Assembly: GCF_035046485.1 (NCBI RefSeq)
Contig: NC_085138.1
Span: 93,847,766-93,911,765 of the forward strand
DNA length: 64,000 nt
Direction: 5' to 3'
From: Aedes albopictus
Taxonomy: Eukaryota > Arthropoda > Insecta > Diptera > Culicidae
The notes under the pieces are model-generated. The model searched no databases and was not told the DNA's origin. It saw only the letters and a list, made by a program, of their open reading frames with translations. Both the position numbers and the translations under genes were made by a program. Below, in pieces: positions 12,501 through 20,315 of the stretch. Position 1 is the stretch's first letter. Every line of letters begins with the position of its first letter.

Positions 12501-12638
12501 GACTGTGGTAACCCTGAGCCGGATGAGGCCTCCGGGACAGAGTTACGGGCCGGGGAATGTTCTGGCAGCACTGCACGAGCGCCGGTTACCACACGGCATG
12601 ATTTGGACGATGAGGCAGCGAGCGTAAGTGTCGGTTGA
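6546..12638 (+). CDS. BEL/Pao-type Gag-Pol polyprotein with N-terminal PHD finger
   Basis: An uninterrupted 2030-residue ORF. Order, with approximate residues: PHD-type zinc finger 11-57 (C-x2-C, C-x2-C, H-x2-C, C-x2-C spacing); Glu/Gln-rich coiled coil about 100-186; acidic Ser/Asp stretch about 265-288; two tandem 33-residue RAESSR...GPGP repeats about 291-357; Gag domain of the DUF1759 type about 359-530; CCHC knuckle near 577-592 and a second Cys/His cluster near 610; aspartic protease with FLDEGSS about 669-702; reverse transcriptase about 905-1190 with YVDD at 1101-1104; RNase H about 1286-1416 (FADAS, RLELLAA, NVADQLTK); H2C2 zinc-binding domain about 1618-1675; integrase with D near 1698 (VDYLGPF), D near 1761 (FSDNGTN) and E near 1809 (GGVWERL); DUF5641-like tail about 1918-1983. 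All catalytic positions are present. The ATG at 6546 is the first in frame. It should produce virus-like particles, cDNA and integration intermediates. Family identity is firm; how it replicates without LTRs is unknown. Confidence 0.97.
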   Translation: MASSPSKTEQCLFCSMSESMSEDVNWVQCGKCQHWAHFSCASVDQGVINSDWRCPQCLPSSAQQLKVPDAAAKKRSKKSGQRSDGGSDLGAGSDVDPIEKQLEEEQLAKEKAFLKQMAARKKLLARQKAWKEEQQRQEQEMRELELQVQREMEEQQLEHEQKLLDAQLAAEQEFVKKREAIRRQFTSSVNRVNALKGQESAVGEASEDHPKKRVKEWLKDQSAAVVKPSTADFRGAYPKGDEQFGAGCSTQVGKPKPMSKVPVITGFEAGTSEDSDSDGDSSSDGSFKDVRAESSRRGSLRRSRVVDGPGPRVGRIYEEQLDDRAESSRHSSLRRSRGAEGPGPSVGRISREQLAARKAVSQHLPKFRGEAEVWPLFISSFEYTTAACGFSNLENLKRLQDCLQGDALEAVRSRLVLPDSVPDVIADLRNLFGKPEKLLKTLLTKVRNAPAPRADRLETFISFGIIVKQLCDHLEAAQLNDHLNNPMLVQELVDKLPPSYKLDWVRYKRGRVDSPLRMFTRFTTDIVSDVSEVTEFSTLSVNERVRPGRENPRKKEFVHVHESEKRQNEGSRSEVTSRPCWICRRTDHLIRNCDEFRRMNIAERLREVEKQKLCGICLNKHSGSRCSSKIRCMMRNCQGSHHPLLHRVEESVQLQEAKSDCKVIFRMMQVTLHVGKRQYDTVAFLDEGSSATLVDDAVAKRLKAEGTLEPLIVTWTGNINRFENESRSVEMMMSAKGSKEKYPLFNTRTVSELQLPKQKVRFTEVVKRYTHLAGVPVKDFPSGVPTILIGLDNLHLFAPLESRVGKPNEPIAVRSKMGWTIYGSEKRRPMVQTYLNLHSVAPVSNQELHDMMREQYVLEEAPNTSFAVQEPSEEKRARQIFESTTKRVGNRFETGLLWRSDERRFPDSYPMADRRMKALDRKLERSPALKENVCRQIEEYQSKGYAHKATDVELAETPQGTAWYLPLNVVVNPRKPGKIRLVWDAAASVNGISLNSELLKGPDMLVPLPRVICHFRERPIAFGGDIQEMYHQIRIRSEDKQAQRFLFRANSDEAPQVYVMDVATFGSTCSPSSAQYVKNLNAEQYSEQYPEAAVAIVKRHYVDDYYDSVDTVEEAIQLASEVKYVHSRGGFHIRNWVSNSDAVLEELGEQSRETAVHFSLDKSTEYERVLGIVWDTVEDTFCFATASKPEYSTVLRGGVRPTKRIVLSIVMAQFDPMGFLAPVTILGKMLIQDLWQTGCQWDDVVDDAAFNKWKRWTNILAEVRAFKLPRSYFGSARSEEIQDVQLHIFADASETAYGCVAYFRAMVRGEVMCALVTSRAKVAPLKQLSIPRLELLAAVLAARMSQTVRENHNFAITKVAFWVDAEVVLSWIRSDQRRYKQFVGFRIGEILSLTRLADWRWVPTKLNVADQLTKWGKDPDTKPSSAWARGQQFLYESEEDWPRKSMPPANTTEELRVHLLLHDVKVPAVLVDANRFSKWAILVRTIACVFRFVSNCRRKKERLPTEMLRATSGQLKVRMASAGASVRIPLKQEEYEKAERCLLKVAQSESFIDELKVLWKNKDRSVDRWIAIERSSPLYKLTPMIDEDGLIRMEGRVERAEFLPFDLRFPVILPDNHRITQLIVQHYHERSGHGYRQAVKNELRQLFYILHVDAVVRKVAASCVWCKVHRCRPDTPRMAALPVQRLTPYLRPFSYVGVDYLGPFDVTIGRRTEKRWIALFTCMVTRAVHLEVAHGLTTQSCLMAIHRFIGRRGWPVEFFSDNGTNLRGASKEVVASVQCISDDCADQLTNARTKWTFNPPAFNMGGVWERLVRSAKEALTALDDGRRLTDEILQTAIVEAEDIINSRPLTYVSQQFGEAEALTPNHFLRGVSPNQPCVTRLPPQPAEALRDAFQRSQQLASVIWERWIKEYVPSLNQRTKWFGESRPLRVGEVVYVVEGANRKCWVRGVVEEVIASGDGRIRQAWVRTSTGRYKRATVKLARMEIDCGNPEPDEASGTELRAGECSGSTARAPVTTRHDLDDEAASVSVG

Positions 12639-13454
12639 CAGGTGTCAGAGTGACAGTAGAGATGACATGAGAAGGAGAGAGAGACAGATAGCTGTCAAAG
12701 GTAGGAGGTAAATAATAAGGTAAATAAAAACAAAGAAAGGAAGAAAGTGAATTAGTTGGGAAGATTCCATTTTACGATTGCGGATGTTAGTGGTAAAAAA
12801 TAGAAACAGAAGAGAAAAGGTTTATTTAGTGATTAGAAAGGAGTTTGCATTAAAGATAGTTTTGTGGGTGATCAGTTGCCGAAATACGGATCAGGTTCGG
12901 TTGGACGATCACATACAAATATCGTAAGTAGCAAATTTGATATGCTATTAGAGCGGAAAGAAACGAAGTGAAATTATCCGTAGTATTTTCGAGCCGCGGA
13001 TGTTGTATAGGTTGGAGTGGTTGGACAATTGAGACCCGACGGAATAAGACAGGTTGGACAGCAGACTCTGAAACTAGGTAAATTATTTTGAAAATCAAAT
13101 GAAATAGATATAAACATAATATTGATAACAGAACTCAGACACGCACGACGAGGACGAGACCGTCTACACAGTGGGCCTAAACTGAATTTAAAAAGGACAA
13201 AATTCGTAAGTTTAATTTTCTTGAATTTGTTTGATATGGCCTAAAACACAAATGTAACGATTCAATAGGTGATTGCGTCGCCTGAATAGGAAGGTGGAAG
13301 GAAAGCCGTTTAGAGGAGGAAAACAAACTAAAATTGTAAGTGTTTACTCATTTGAATTAAGAAATGCTAAATTGTATGATTATTGACGATACGGTTAATT
13401 TATTAATTACAGTTTGATCTGCCATAACGTAAAACGGCTGATTTTCAAAAACGG
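12639..13454 (+). other. 3' non-coding part of the BEL-type element with candidate introns
   Basis: No ORF of note. Several GT...AG pairs have short-intron spacing: GTAAAT at 13078 to AG at 13131 (54 bp), GTAAGT at 13206 to AG at 13268 (63 bp), and GTAAGT at 13336 to TTACAG ending 13411 (76 bp). Another GTAAGT lies at 12924. Whether these are spliced is unknown; no polypurine tract next to a 3' LTR can be identified because no LTR is present. Confidence 0.5.
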
Positions 13455-13483
13455 TTTGTTGATCCGAAATTCCGACCCGAACA
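13455..13483. repeat. Right 29-bp TIR of the BEL-type element
   Basis: Exact reverse complement of 6488-6516, ending CCGACCCGAACA. It is followed directly by the second gcatc of the target-site duplication. Confidence 0.95.
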
Positions 13484-13488
13484 GCATC

Positions 13489-14351
13489 AACTGGAGTGCG
13501 CGAATTACAGAGGAATACCACTCCTCAATTCAGCGTACAAAATTTTGTCCGGAGTTCTGTTCCACAGGCTGAGGCCGATTGAGGAGTCCTTCGTCGGCGA
13601 ATATCAGGCAGGATTTCGTGAGGGCCGTTCAACGACGGACCAGATGTTCACCCTGCGGCAGATTCTCGATAAATTTCGAGAGTACAACTTGCAGACCCAT
13701 CATCTGTTTATTGATTTCAAGGCGGCGTACGATTCAGTGAAGAGAAACGAGTTATGGCAGATTATGATCGAACATGGTTTTCCGGCGAAGCTGATTAGAC
13801 TGAGTCGTGCGACGCTTGACGGATCGAAATCAAGTGTACAAATCAAGTGAAATTTCGTCATCGTTCGTAACCTTTGACGGACTGAAGCAGGGCGATGCTC
13901 TTTTGAACTTACTGTTCAACATAGCACTGGAAGGAGCGATAAGGAGAGGTGGTGTGCACAGGAGCGGAACCATTGTCACGAAGTCGCATATGCTCCTGGA
14001 CTTCGCAGACGATATCGACATCATCGGAATCGACCGTTGGGCCGTGGAAGAGGCGTTAGTACCTTTTAAGAGGGAGACTGCGAGGATTGGACTTACGATC
14101 AACACCACAAAGACTAAGTACATGATTGCTGATGTTCAACGTCGGTGCGGCCGTGGTAGTGGTGACGAAGTGATGCTAGGTGGGGAAAAGTTTGAAGTTG
14201 TGGATGAATTTGTTTATCTTGGTACTCTAGTGACGTGCGATAATGATGTTACCCGCGAGGTGAAAAAAACGTAAAGTGCTGCGAACAATACTCGGCGGTA
14301 AACTGGAGGACGGCATCTGGCGGCGTCACATGAACTACGAATTGTACCAGG
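13489..14351 (+). pseudogene. LINE ORF part 2: reverse transcriptase core
   Basis: It resumes the LINE frame exactly where part 1 stopped (ANYRGIPLL). RT landmarks are AGFREGRSTTDQ, LFIDFKAAYDS, the product-release GLKQGDALLNLLFN and the catalytic FADD near 13999-14010. After that come TINTTKTKYM and VYLGTLVT. A frameshift near 13848 separates the two open stretches, and the frame is lost after about 14270. The usual thumb/connection segment before KVLRTILGG (about 14275) is missing, indicating an internal deletion of a few hundred bases. The segment is interrupted by the MITE at 14354. Confidence 0.88.
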
Positions 14352-14353
14352 TA

Positions 14354-15143
14354 TGGTATGTGGGGGCAAGATGGGTCAGGGGGCAAGATGGGTCAGTACA
14401 GTTTTCAATGGCACAATATATGTTTTGAATCTTTCAATAATTTTCCCAGATGAACGACTGGGATACACAAAAAAGTGGTATATTGGTTTGAAAATTCTAT
14501 ACGTTCCTCGCACAGAAAAAAATAAAATATTTTTTCGTTATACTCCTTATGCTATACATTCCATATAACTACGTGTATTGTGTAGACGGGGTAAGATGGG
14601 TCACCCTAATTTTTCGGTATGTTTGCATAGTTTTTGAAAATGTTTTATTTTTCACGGAAAGGCTATTCTGTGACCTACATTATCGAAGCGATGAGAGCAC
14701 TGAAAATTTAAGAACATATTTTTTAAATTTTCCTTCAAAAAATATAGGTTTTCAAAGTCCGTTTATGGCTACCAGAACAAAAATCTTCTAGTTCTGAGAA
14801 TAATCTACCGATATGTTTCAACACTTTCTTCATGTAATCTGTACGTCTATGAAGCTTAGATGTATAGAGAAAAACTAGAAGATATAGTATTTTTTGAGGA
14901 AAATCAAGTTTTCAAATAGCTGACCCATCTTGCCCCCGTTAAAATGAGATGGGGCAAGATGGGTCATGTTTTGAAAATTGTTTGTCAAGTAGCAGGTTTC
15001 AAACTTTATTACCTTTTTATACTCTTATATCATAGCTGACTAGTGTATCTGAGAGTCGTGGTAGAATACAGAGAAATGCGATTTATATTCAGAAAGTTAT
15101 AGGGATCCATTTCTTAGGTGACCCATCCTGCCCCCACTTACCA
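14354..15143. mobile_element. TA-flanked MITE with repeated GGGGCAAGATGGGTCA motif
   Basis: Inserted in the LINE between TA dinucleotides (14352-14353 and 15144-15145); removal restores the LINE frame. The TIR is TGGTA-GTGGGGGCA-GATGGGTCA with two mismatches between ends. The motif GGGGCAAGATGGGTCA recurs: twice in tandem at the left end (14362-14395), as ggggtaagatgggtcaccc at 14588, as an inverted copy at 14921-14937, in direct orientation at 14951-14966, and in the right TIR. There is no transposase ORF. It is 790 bp long. TA target use is typical of Tc1/mariner-type transposition. Confidence 0.88.
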
Positions 15144-15145
15144 TA

Positions 15146-15403
15146 TATAAAGAGATGGATATAGTGAAGCGAATACAACACGGCAGGCTGCGGTGGGCTG
15201 GACACGTAGCTCGTATGCCGGAGGAACGACAAGCTAAAATTATATTCAGAGAACCAGGAAGGGGTCGTCGGCTTCGTGGGAGGCCGAGCACATGTTGGCT
15301 TTTTGCAGTTGAGGAGGACCTAAGGACTCTAAACGTTCAGGACGACTGGAAGCGATTGGCCCAGGACCGAGGCCAGTGGATGCGGATACTTCATTCGGCG
15401 TAG
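15146..15403 (+). pseudogene. LINE ORF part 3: C-terminal domain
   Basis: The frame resumes after the MITE with YKEMDIVKRIQHGRLRWAGH (a HGR-RWAGHVARM motif), followed by PGRGRRLRGRPSTCW and a short tail to the stop at 15401-15403. This C-terminal block is common in insect RTE-like ORFs; its function is poorly defined. Sequence 15404-15443 is the short 3' UTR before the TSD. Confidence 0.85.
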
Positions 15404-16245
15404 ACTCACCGCTACGAGTTGTAGCCCATCATGTATCAAGTAAGCTGGATATCAGTGTATCGGGCCCGTTTTACCCCAGTCTCTCTCATTTTCACCTTTT
15501 TGGAAAAATCCTGGAGTGCAAAATAAATGGTTTATTTAATTCGTGATTGTGCTAAAACTTCCGTAGTATCGAATAGAGCTGGTTTGGCTCACCGCACGGC
15601 ATAAAAAATGAAAATATCTTCAAATAACCACCAAATCCCCTATTTCTTTAAATTTTCAGATGCATCTTCGCCCGGAGTGGAACGCAATCGACAAGAGAAG
15701 GATCATTTTTATGTCAAATTTCCGATACTATGGAAGTTTGTACACAAATACGAGTTAAATAAGTCATTTATTTTGCACGCCAGTCGGGAATAGATGTGGC
15801 TTTTCTCAAAAAGGTGTAAAAGATAGAGAGCGCGAAGTAAAACGAGCTCAATACACTGTTTTCCAGCATCATGTGGCGGATGACACTTGACACCCTCCTT
15901 ATATGAAGTTATAGAGATTTTTGCTGTTTGTGTCAAAAACTCATTCGAATCCATCCACTCCGAGCAACGATATAGAATTTATTCGCGTTTTATACCTATT
16001 TTTTCCACTGTGCAACGGGAAACGGGTATCACTTGCGAAATGATTTATTAGGTACAAAGCAAATCGAAACCACTTCTCATACAAATTTGACTGAGTTATA
16101 GCGGGAAACAGACGAAAATAGAAGCCACCGCCCAAGTGGCGCGATTCCCTAGCTATTAGCATCATTTCGAAACGAGTAGGTATTCGTATCGAAAAGCCGC
16201 TTCGGAGCTCATCACAGACGTATGCCTACCAACAAGCATATATGT

Positions 16246-16947
16246 TAGAGTGGGTCATCGTTTATATGGGAAAATGAAAAATTCAATGGTATCCCATCAG
16301 ATCAAAGCTTTTTTGATCTTATTTCAGGACCAAATAAGTGTGCAAAATTTAGGCACGATCGGTTATGTCCACGTTTTGCGCATCGCGTTTGAAGTTTGTA
16401 AGGGGTTCTACATGGGAAAATACACTTTTTTGCATTTCTCTCATAACAAGCTCGATTTTTTCTAAAACCATGTAACCGATAAACTGAAAACATAGCCTAG
16501 GGTGTCCTGAAAAACTTTGTCGAAGACCGCAAAATGATCTGATGCTTATGAAAAAAGTTATAGCGTTGACATTGCTTGGTGAAACAGCATGATTTTGTTG
16601 CTATTGTTATTCCTTTACATATTAAAACATAAACACATGTATGCGGTTCGTTGGTTATAACTATTTTCAAAAGCATCGGATCGCTTTGCGGTCTTCAACA
16701 AAGTTTTTCAGAACATCCTAGGCTATCATTTTATAGTATCGGTTAAAAAGTTTCAGACAAACTTTTTCAATTTATGACAAAAATGCAAAAAAGTATGTTT
16801 TCCCATACAAAATCCCATAAAATTTCAATTGCAATGCGCAAAATGTAGACGCAACCTATCGTGCTCAAATTTTGTACAGATACTCAGGACCCGAAACGGA
16901 ACCTAAAAAGCTTTGATCTGAGAAAACGGTTCCGATGACCCACACTA
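16246..16947. mobile_element. hAT-like MITE with long imperfect arms
   Basis: The terminus TAGAGTGGGTCATCG at 16246 matches the inverted end TAGTGTGGGTCATCG at 16947. Both fit the hAT terminal pattern YARNG. The 8-bp flanks atatatgt (16238-16245) and atgtatgt (16948-16955) differ by one base. The two halves are inverted copies along about 330 bp each (for example gatcaaagcttttt, gcacgat, gaagaccgcaaa). It is 702 bp with no ORF. Confidence 0.8.
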
Positions 16948-16955
16948 ATGTATGT

Positions 16956-17620
16956 ATCACTGATTGTTTAAGGCTGCCATACCGGGCCGCATTAGAACTC
17001 ATAGTTGAGCATCGGCAAACGATGAATGGTCGTAGTCGCCGAATATCGTTAGATGGTAAATCCTGGCATCCTGGCTGACGAGTGCGGGTTTCCTATAGTA
17101 ATTGAAATTCAGCCACGCAGAATATTCGTTTCTTTTTAGTTAGTTCCATAATAACACATCACTCTCAGACTGTCATCGTGCATAGTTGAGTGCATCCGAT
17201 CATGGCTGCGGTGGTACCAGTAGAATTTCATGCTTTTTAGACGGTTCTTGGAGAGCAAAAGAACTAATGTTTCCACCATATATTCCAAAGTAAATTCTAG
17301 CGCTAGTCGACATCTACATACATAAAGGAGAAAAACAAAATGATCGAGGCAGGCAAAATTTTCACTTACCAAAGAATAATCAATAAGCTGTAACTTTTTG
17401 TATAGTTCATCAAATATTCTCAGATTTTCACTGATATTTGATCAGCTAGTTGTCAATTCAAGTAAAAGAAATATTTAATTATCTGATAGCCAGAACTGTT
17501 ATATCTCCGGACTAAGTGAACCAAACTAAATGACATTTTGGGCATTAATCACTGATACAAAGACCTTTGAAAAACGTTTGACATAACTTAAAATTGTTAC
17601 ACAAGGAAAAACTACAGTAG
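16956..17620. other. Intergenic, no feature recognised
   Basis: Only short spurious open frames on both strands. No RNA gene or repeat structure was noted. Confidence 0.45.
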
Positions 17621-17642
17621 TTAGGTTAGGTTAGGTTAGGTT
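17621..17642 (+). repeat. Short (TTAGG)n run
   Basis: Four perfect TTAGG units followed by TTATGG. TTAGG is the ancestral insect telomere repeat, which Diptera are known to have lost. Here it is a short interstitial microsatellite. Confidence 0.85.
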
Positions 17643-17689
17643 ATGGTATATTTCCTTTCTCCTTCATGTTTCCTCCACAAATTCCTTCA

Positions 17690-18340
17690 TGATGCGTTGC
17701 AAGACAAGAAAAATGATAACGGTTGCATCATTTTCAGCATTTTTCCAAGGAATGTCTGTTTATGTGTAAACTACACTAGACTAGAAAGAGTTCCTAATTT
17801 CTGGGATTTCTTCAGAAAGTCCTTCTCGGAATAACACAGATGTCCCAATTTAAATTCCTTCTGGAGTTTCTTTTTGGTTTCTATCATGAATTCCACCAGG
17901 AATAGGAATTCATTAAGAAATTCTGGGTTTAAACCAAGACATCCTCTTGAAATTGCTCCTGAAATTCCTACATTAAATATAACTATTCATCGCAGCGCCG
18001 GAATCTTGAAATGGATCATCAATCTGAGAAAACGAAAACCAGACAAAACTCCTTCCTATTTAATGTTTTCTTCAAACCTGAAAAGACAGAATAAATATGC
18101 AAGAATCATTCAAAATATAAAACAACATGATATTGAAAAATCATAGAAAATAAGAAATTTCATTTAAAAATCTATATAATCATTGCATATTTGGAAGACA
18201 TTTATTTGCTAATATATCTCGAACAGATTCAGATTTAATTTATAAAGTGAATCGAAAAATGAATGGAAATCCCGGATAAATATTCTGTAAGAATCTCTAG
18301 AGGGAAGTTTCTTGAGAAACACCCAGATGGAACATCAACG
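17690..18340. repeat. Decayed GAATTCC-type repeat
   Basis: Frequent gaattcc, ttctgga, gaaattc and ccttc motifs resemble the 48-55 kb satellite but have no preserved period. No gene. Confidence 0.45.
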
Positions 18341-18604
18341 GGATATAAAGAACATAATATTTATATTATAAAGTCTTTCTCCTGCTACAATGTTTTTTTT
18401 TATAACTACTGCAATTTTCAATGTGTTAATGAACCACTAGACACCTAGCGGATATTTCGTCAATCTTGTGCCTAACAGTACTGACACAAACCCATGTAAA
18501 GTACACGCACTTCATTAATATATTAATATATTCTACGCGATCGAATGAAACACCCAGAAAAAGATTCAGTAACTATTTTTTTGGAAGAATGAACTGCATA
18601 GAAT

Positions 18605-18682
18605 CTTCTTGGCGTAACGTCCCAACTGGGACAAAGCCTGTTTCTCAGCTGTGTGTTTATCGTGTGACAGGCAAGACGATAT
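18605..18682 (-). mobile_element. Feilai-type SINE fragment
   Basis: It begins ttcttggcgtaacgtcc-aa-tggg-caaagcctg-ttctcagct, matching 38556-38605, and then skips to gtgtgtttatcgtgtgacaggca, matching about 38675-38695. It is therefore an internally deleted, truncated copy lacking the tRNA-like promoter end. A 10-bp inverted pair (gagccatttt, 18683-18692 and 18750-18759) follows immediately and may be a tiny palindrome of separate origin. Confidence 0.75.
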
Positions 18683-18764
18683 GAGCCATTTTACGAAACG
18701 ACGATTTTTGAGGGTTAGGGCGCTACCCCTTGTCAAAATTTCATTCATAAAAATGGCTCGTTAA

Positions 18765-19944
18765 ATGGACTATTGTAATTTGTATTTTCCTTATTTTTGT
18801 GTTATCATTTTCAATCGTGTTCGTGTTGAACGCCATCTTTTGGAAATAATTTCAAACTGTTCTACCCGTTGCAAAAAATATGGGAAGTATGTTATTTAAA
18901 AAGTTTGTAAAAGATTTCTCTCGTTTAGTATATTTCAACGATCGATTCTGCAACGATTTTTCAGCTTTTCTAGAGGCAAAACCTCTGTGCATCATAATCC
19001 GTTCCCATCAGTGAAATAAATGGCCATGAACGCTACTAAATGATATATGGAACACTCTAGGTAAAACGATCTTGCCATCGTAAAAAAATAATGCATTACC
19101 TGTAATAGAATGATTGCTGCTTACTTTTTTATTGATGACCTTCAGATCCATAGACTATATTGAAATTATAATTTCCAGACCTCGATGTATTTACTAAAGA
19201 AAACGAGTAAATTTTGTGTGCCCAGTCCGGTACCCAATAAACCCACCATCAGTCGCTTGCGTGTACCTACTGCCCGCATAATCACTAACTTTAAACGCAA
19301 CGTTTCTCATACTGTAGATGACCATTAACAATTGTCATTGAACCATTTCTCAGACTGTGTGAGATAACAGTATGTTAACCATACCACGTACAGATTTGCC
19401 AGTTTGACAAATGGTAATCCGCTAATTTACAGTATGTGGAATAGGCGGTTAAGATTGGTTACCATAAAAAATCTCTCGTTTTCTCGAACAAATTTTTCGC
19501 AAAGCCGTAAAGCTTACTGTCAATATACTATCCAGTTTTTCAGACAATTCACCGCATTGCAAATGGTTAGAGAACAGTTAAACCATAAATTTGGAAGGAA
19601 AACGAACACTGTATGTGTTGTTATTGATTTATGATCTTCCATGGTTATTTAAGCTTATGCCATATGGGTCTAGTGTATTTGAACCATTTAAAAACAAAAT
19701 TGCGGTTATGCGTTCAAGATCTTTTTATTCATTAAATAATTCATTAAATAATAATCATGGTCTTTCTGATAGGATGGGCAGTGATGACTGCTGAACTTCT
19801 CCGATTCGTGACACGTCCCATTGTGGCCCCGGTGGCACCTACGGTGATGAAAACTTACTGTCGTCCTTGCTCCGGTGGGAGCGGATTTGTAGTCGCAAGA
19901 GAGTAGAGACACACATCCGATTTTTCGGGGTGCGTCTGCCTCGT
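18765..19944. other. Intergenic with a dispersed repeat at 19149-19245
   Basis: Sequence at 19149-19245 (catagacta ... cagtccggtacccaataa) is shared, with substitutions and small indels, with 63238-63312. It is a dispersed repeat fragment of unknown class. No gene is recognised in the rest. Confidence 0.5.
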
Positions 19945-20315
19945 TTACTTCCAGCTTGTGTAGTTAGTGACGGCCTTGGTACCTTCGGACACAGCATGCT
20001 TGGCCAACTCTCCGGGGAGCAGCAACCGGATGGCGGGTTGAATTTCCCGGGAGGTGACCGTCGACAGCTTGTTGTAGTGCGCCAGACGGGAGGCTTCGGC
20101 GGCGATGCGTTCGCAGATGTCGTTGACGAAGCTGTTCATGATGCTCATAGCCTTCGACGAGACACCGGTGTCCGGATGGACTTGTTTCAGCACCTTTTAA
20201 CGTAGCTTTCCTTCCGGCGTGGCTTCTTCTTCCTCTTTTCGCCCTTCACGATAATCTTCTGAGCCTTGCCGGCGAACGACTTCTTGATGGCCTTTCCGCT
20301 TACTTTCGGTGCGGT
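19945..20315 (-). pseudogene. Histone H2B pseudogene
   Basis: The minus strand encodes the H2B C-terminal two-thirds ([20 protein letters not shown], then [30 protein letters not shown], ending TNYTSWK) and, in another frame, the N-terminal tail (APKVSGKAIKKS, GKAQKIIVKG, KRKESY-like). The frames join near 20190. Comparison with the usual sequence indicates a small deletion removing about four residues and shifting the frame. The expected initiator codon is ACC at 20313-20315 instead of ATG. Replacement histone residues (LSTVTS, NYTSW) add to the decay. No neighbouring core histone genes and no histone 3' stem-loop are seen, so this is an isolated dead copy, either an orphon or a retrocopy. 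Confidence 0.92.

Larger units (their letters stand above)
6488..13483 (+). mobile_element. BEL/Pao-type retroelement bounded by TIRs, no visible LTRs
   Basis: This 6996-bp insertion splits the LINE reverse transcriptase. The 5-bp TSD gcatc (6483-6487 and 13484-13488) and restoration of the LINE frame on removal fix both ends exactly. The ends are TGTTCGGGTCGGAATTTCGG... and its exact reverse complement: a 29-bp perfect inverted repeat (6488-6516, 13455-13483). The start codon of the polyprotein is only 58 bp from the left end. No copy of the left end in direct orientation is found upstream of 13483, so conventional LTRs appear absent. The coding region is intact, so the insertion is probably young. 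Confidence 0.9.
4441..15443 (+). mobile_element. RTE-like non-LTR retrotransposon, interrupted by two insertions
   Basis: A 12-bp target-site duplication, gctggatatcag, lies at 4429-4440 and 15444-15455. Subtracting the BEL element and the MITE with their TSDs leaves about 3.2 kb, the usual size of RTE-clade LINEs. It encodes one apurinic-type endonuclease plus reverse transcriptase. The 5' region (4441-4865) is non-coding. The element ends shortly after its ORF without a long poly(A). The ORF is frameshifted several times and carries an internal deletion before the C-terminal part. Clade assignment is by size and by the endonuclease opening GTWNVRTL and the FADD RT core; it was not checked phylogenetically. 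Confidence 0.85.
4285..16017. repeat. Fold-back repeat split by the LINE insertion
   Basis: The left arm is 4285-4440 plus 15456-15570. The right arm is 15723-16017 in reverse orientation. Matching landmarks are the tataaaacgcgaataaattc segment (4311 versus about 15976), the gagtggatggattcgaatg segment, the aggagggtg segment, and the gtgcaaaataaatg segment at 15516 versus 15775. With the LINE removed (one copy of its 12-bp TSD kept), the left arm becomes continuous. This fixes the fold-back as the oldest layer of the nest. The arms are clearly diverged. Confidence 0.75.

Noticed and set aside
6488..13483. DIRS-like or Penelope-like identity, suggested by inverted ends
   Set aside because: The polyprotein has a DDE integrase and BEL/Pao domain order, no tyrosine recombinase and no GIY-YIG domain, and it makes a 5-bp TSD.
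17621..17642. Telomere or subtelomere signal
   Set aside because: Only four units, interstitial, and Diptera do not use TTAGG telomeres.
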